Source: Vreelandella maris (lineage in GTDB: Bacteria; Pseudomonadota; Gammaproteobacteria; Pseudomonadales; Halomonadaceae). Taken from it: a stretch of 64,000 bases of DNA. Under the pieces are notes generated by a model, which was not told the origin of the DNA, made no database searches, and was given only the letters and a program-made list of their open reading frames with translations. Shown here in pieces: positions 62,200 to 64,000 of this stretch. The translations under genes were made by a program, and so were the position numbers. The stretch is from positions 186,001 through 250,000 of the forward strand of contig NZ_JABWCV010000003.1 in the NCBI RefSeq assembly GCF_013371085.1, given 5' to 3'. How positions within the stretch are numbered: the stretch's first letter is position 1; each line of letters starts with the position of its first letter.

Positions 62200-62293
62200 G
62201 CATTGGGAAGGGGTGCCGCCTTCGCTTCGGCGCCATTAGCAGTCAGTGTGCCTATGTAAAGGGTGCACTTCCTTGTGCATGAAATCGGTTTGG

Positions 62294-62806
62294 CTAAATA
62301 TGCGTATCGGCGGCGAGTTGTTCGATAGAGGTGGCGACATTGTGGGCGTCGTGAAGAATCTTATTCACAATGGTATCAATCTCACTAACGCTGGACTGGC
62401 TGGCTTTGCCATGCTGAATCACTTGCTGCATGGATTGCGTCGTACGTTCTACCAAGCTGCTGTTGTCTTTAAGTACCTGGGTGATTTGCGCTACCGCCTC
62501 GGTGGCGCCTTTGGCGAGTTGGCGTACCTCGTTGGCCACCACGGCAAAGCCACGGCCTTGTTCGCCCGCGCGGGCGGCTTCTACGGCAGCGTTCAGCGAG
62601 AGAAGGTTAGTTTGGCTGGCAATTTTTGCGATTGATTCGGTGATTTTGTGAATACTTTGCGACTGCTTATGCAGTTCATCAATCAGTTCTTGCGCTTGGG
62701 CGAGCGTTTGCGCGGCCTGCGCAGCGCCTTTCACCATCTCATCTAAGTGACCCAGGCTGTCTTTAGCAGTTTGCTCAATTTGCGACGTACTACATAGAGA
62801 GATGCG
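62294..62806 (-). pseudogene. Truncated methyl-accepting chemotaxis protein (signalling domain only)
   Basis: The minus-strand frame is open from 62806 to a stop at 62294 and encodes the cytoplasmic MCP signalling hairpin, with the highly conserved tip [32 protein letters not shown]. Homology starts at about [13 protein letters not shown] (base 62791); upstream, a TAA at 62807-62809 closes the frame, and the membrane segments, sensor and HAMP domains are missing. An internal ATG at 62737 could give a 147-residue protein. Its AT-rich upstream flank suggests that a deletion or insertion removed the 5' half. A soluble free-standing MCP hairpin is possible but less likely. Confidence 0.75.
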
Positions 62807-63155
62807 TTAAAAAATTGTTATACATTTTGGCCTTCTCTGTATTCAGTCGAATAATACTGGGAGCAGGCACAAGGGGAGGCACCTAAGTGAAAGGAGGCTT
62901 TATCATCAATTGAGATTAATTAATGTAACTGCTTATTTGTTGTTGAATCTGCACTCATTTTTAATAATATGATCCTCTTTACACTAGATTTGTAACCCTT
63001 CAACTGTGAACAAAAGTAAACTATTAAGAGCTCAAGTGATTTAGGGGTGGTAAAAGAAGCCAACTGACAGTTTAGGCTGCTTTGGAGATAGCTGATATTG
63101 ACATTCGTCTGCCTTACCCCTATAAACGCGAAATAATCCATCACCCTAGGCTCTC
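62807..63155. other. AT-rich stretch without a recognisable gene
   Basis: About 350 bases, much richer in A/T than the surroundings. No credible coding region, tRNA or transposase fragment was found; a 74-codon minus-strand frame (62920-63144) has no recognisable product. Possibly the scar of the event that truncated the chemoreceptor, plus the promoter of the CNNM/CorC-type gene. Confidence 0.5.
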
Positions 63156-64000
63156 ATGCTCCTCTTAATCACGATTGCTACCCTTTCAATCGCGTTCTCA
63201 TTCTTATGTTCCATCCTTGAAGCGGCGCTGCTTTCGATTACCCCCAGCTATATTGCTAAACAGAAAGAAGATAATCCCAAATTGCATGCCTCGCTTACGC
63301 AGCTAAAAGCCAATATTGACCGGCCATTGGCGGCTATTTTGACGCTTAATACGATCGCCCATACCGTTGGGGCAACGGCGGTGGGGGCTCAGGCGGCCGT
63401 GGTATTTGGTGAAGCCTCTATCGCTATCGTGTCGGCGGTGATGACGATGCTGATTTTGATCTTGTCGGAAATTATCCCAAAGACCATTGGCGCAACGTAC
63501 TGGCGCGGTTTATCGCCGTTTCTGCCACGCCTGTTAAATCCTATGATTATGGGTTTGCTGCCTTTTATCTGGATGTCAGAACAGATTACGCGCCGCTTAG
63601 GCAAGTCAGAGCATGATGTCGACCTGCGCGATGAAATCAAAGTCCTCGCGCGCGTGGGCCTGGAAGAGAACGTGCTGGATGCGGATGAATCACGCACCAT
63701 CATCAATATGCTCAACTTGCACGATATCCTGGTGAGCAAAGCGATGACGCCACGTACCGTGTGTGTAACGGTGCTGCCTGATATGACCGTCTCCGCGTTT
63801 GATAAGCAGTATGGCAAAGCGCCGTTCACGCGGTTCCCCGTGATGGATAACGGCGAGCAGGCGTTTGGCTATGTGCATAAAGCCGATATGTACCATGCAG
63901 ACGATGCCAAAACGATGCGTGAACTGATGCACCCGATTGGTAGCGTGGATGTTTCAAATAATGTAGAGCAGGTGTTTACCTCGATGCTCAAAGATCACCT
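63156..64000 (+). CDS. CNNM/CorC-type (DUF21-CBS) membrane protein, 3' end outside window
   Basis: The frame is open from the ATG at 63156 (MLLLITIATLSIAFSFLCSILEAAL) to the window end, 281 codons. Residues 1-~165 are a DUF21 transmembrane domain with SILEAALLSITPSY and the SEIIPKTIGA signature. From about residue 195 a CBS-pair region begins (SKAMTPRTVCVTVLPDMTV ... TRFPVMD). The family is linked to Mg2+ or Co2+ transport and was historically called hemolysin-like. The C-terminal CorC-HlyC domain, if present, lies beyond the edge. Confidence 0.88.
   Translation, partial: MLLLITIATLSIAFSFLCSILEAALLSITPSYIAKQKEDNPKLHASLTQLKANIDRPLAAILTLNTIAHTVGATAVGAQAAVVFGEASIAIVSAVMTMLILILSEIIPKTIGATYWRGLSPFLPRLLNPMIMGLLPFIWMSEQITRRLGKSEHDVDLRDEIKVLARVGLEENVLDADESRTIINMLNLHDILVSKAMTPRTVCVTVLPDMTVSAFDKQYGKAPFTRFPVMDNGEQAFGYVHKADMYHADDAKTMRELMHPIGSVDVSNNVEQVFTSMLKDH

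Noticed and set aside
62920-63144. 74-codon minus-strand frame in the AT-rich stretch
   Set aside because: No recognisable family, poor ribosome site and random-looking composition; kept only as a note in the intergenic entry.
1-64000. tRNA, rRNA, prophage or complete insertion sequence
   Set aside because: None could be recognised by eye in the gaps; no transposase, integrase or terminal inverted repeats were seen.

Overview
The window looks like chromosome of a moderately halophilic gammaproteobacterium of the Halomonas group (Halomonadaceae). The main evidence is a complete ectoine-degradation cluster (doeA-doeB-doeX-doeC-doeD), a BetT-type choline transporter, a SulP transporter, several Na+-coupled carriers and a moderately GC-rich coding style. 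The species is inferred from family content, not from a search. I see no rRNA, tRNA, CRISPR, intact insertion sequence or prophage.

Layout. 1-4.2 kb: 3' end of a FIST-domain sensor gene, an overlapping hybrid histidine kinase, a convergent LuxR-type response regulator and an ExaC-type aldehyde dehydrogenase; this resembles the ethanol-oxidation regulatory neighbourhood of pseudomonads. 4.2-9.9 kb: SulP transporter, BetT with an operator-like palindrome, a Spy/CpxP-like periplasmic protein and a lipoprotein esterase. 9.9-16.5 kb: a minus-strand operon of membrane fusion protein, RND pump, BaeS-like kinase and BaeR-like regulator, facing a NemR-like TetR gene with a near-perfect NemR box. 17-23 kb: an XRE-type regulator, a LysR/quinone-oxidoreductase divergent pair, a fluoroacetate-dehalogenase-type hydrolase, and a FabF-like synthase divergent from a TetR regulator. 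23-31 kb: an OsmC-YcaO fusion, a small DUF2798 gene with an apparent ACG start, an AGCS amino-acid/Na+ symporter with type I asparaginase, an EamA exporter and a CPA1 antiporter.

31-50 kb is the largest unit: nine collinear minus-strand genes in the order glgA, treZ, malQ, treY, DUF2934, glgX, glgE, treS-maltokinase, glgB. Together they could make linear alpha-glucan (GlgA), convert its ends to trehalose (TreY/TreZ), turn trehalose into maltose-1-phosphate (TreS-Pep2 fusion), polymerise that (GlgE), branch it (GlgB) and debranch or disproportionate it (GlgX, MalQ). No glgC, glgP or otsAB lies in the window. Several gaps of this cluster, and the gap before luxS, hold 13-17 bp imperfect direct repeats, often rich in TTAA.

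50.7-53.4 kb: LysO-like exporter, DUF3108 protein and GhrA. 53.5-59.7 kb: the doe cluster, with a hairpin-rich leader before doeA and a strong hairpin between doeC and doeD. 59.8-64 kb: type II haloacid dehalogenase, a small ABM monooxygenase, luxS, a LysE-family exporter, a truncated chemoreceptor gene, a roughly 350-base AT-rich stretch without a recognisable gene, and the start of a CNNM/CorC-type protein cut by the window edge.
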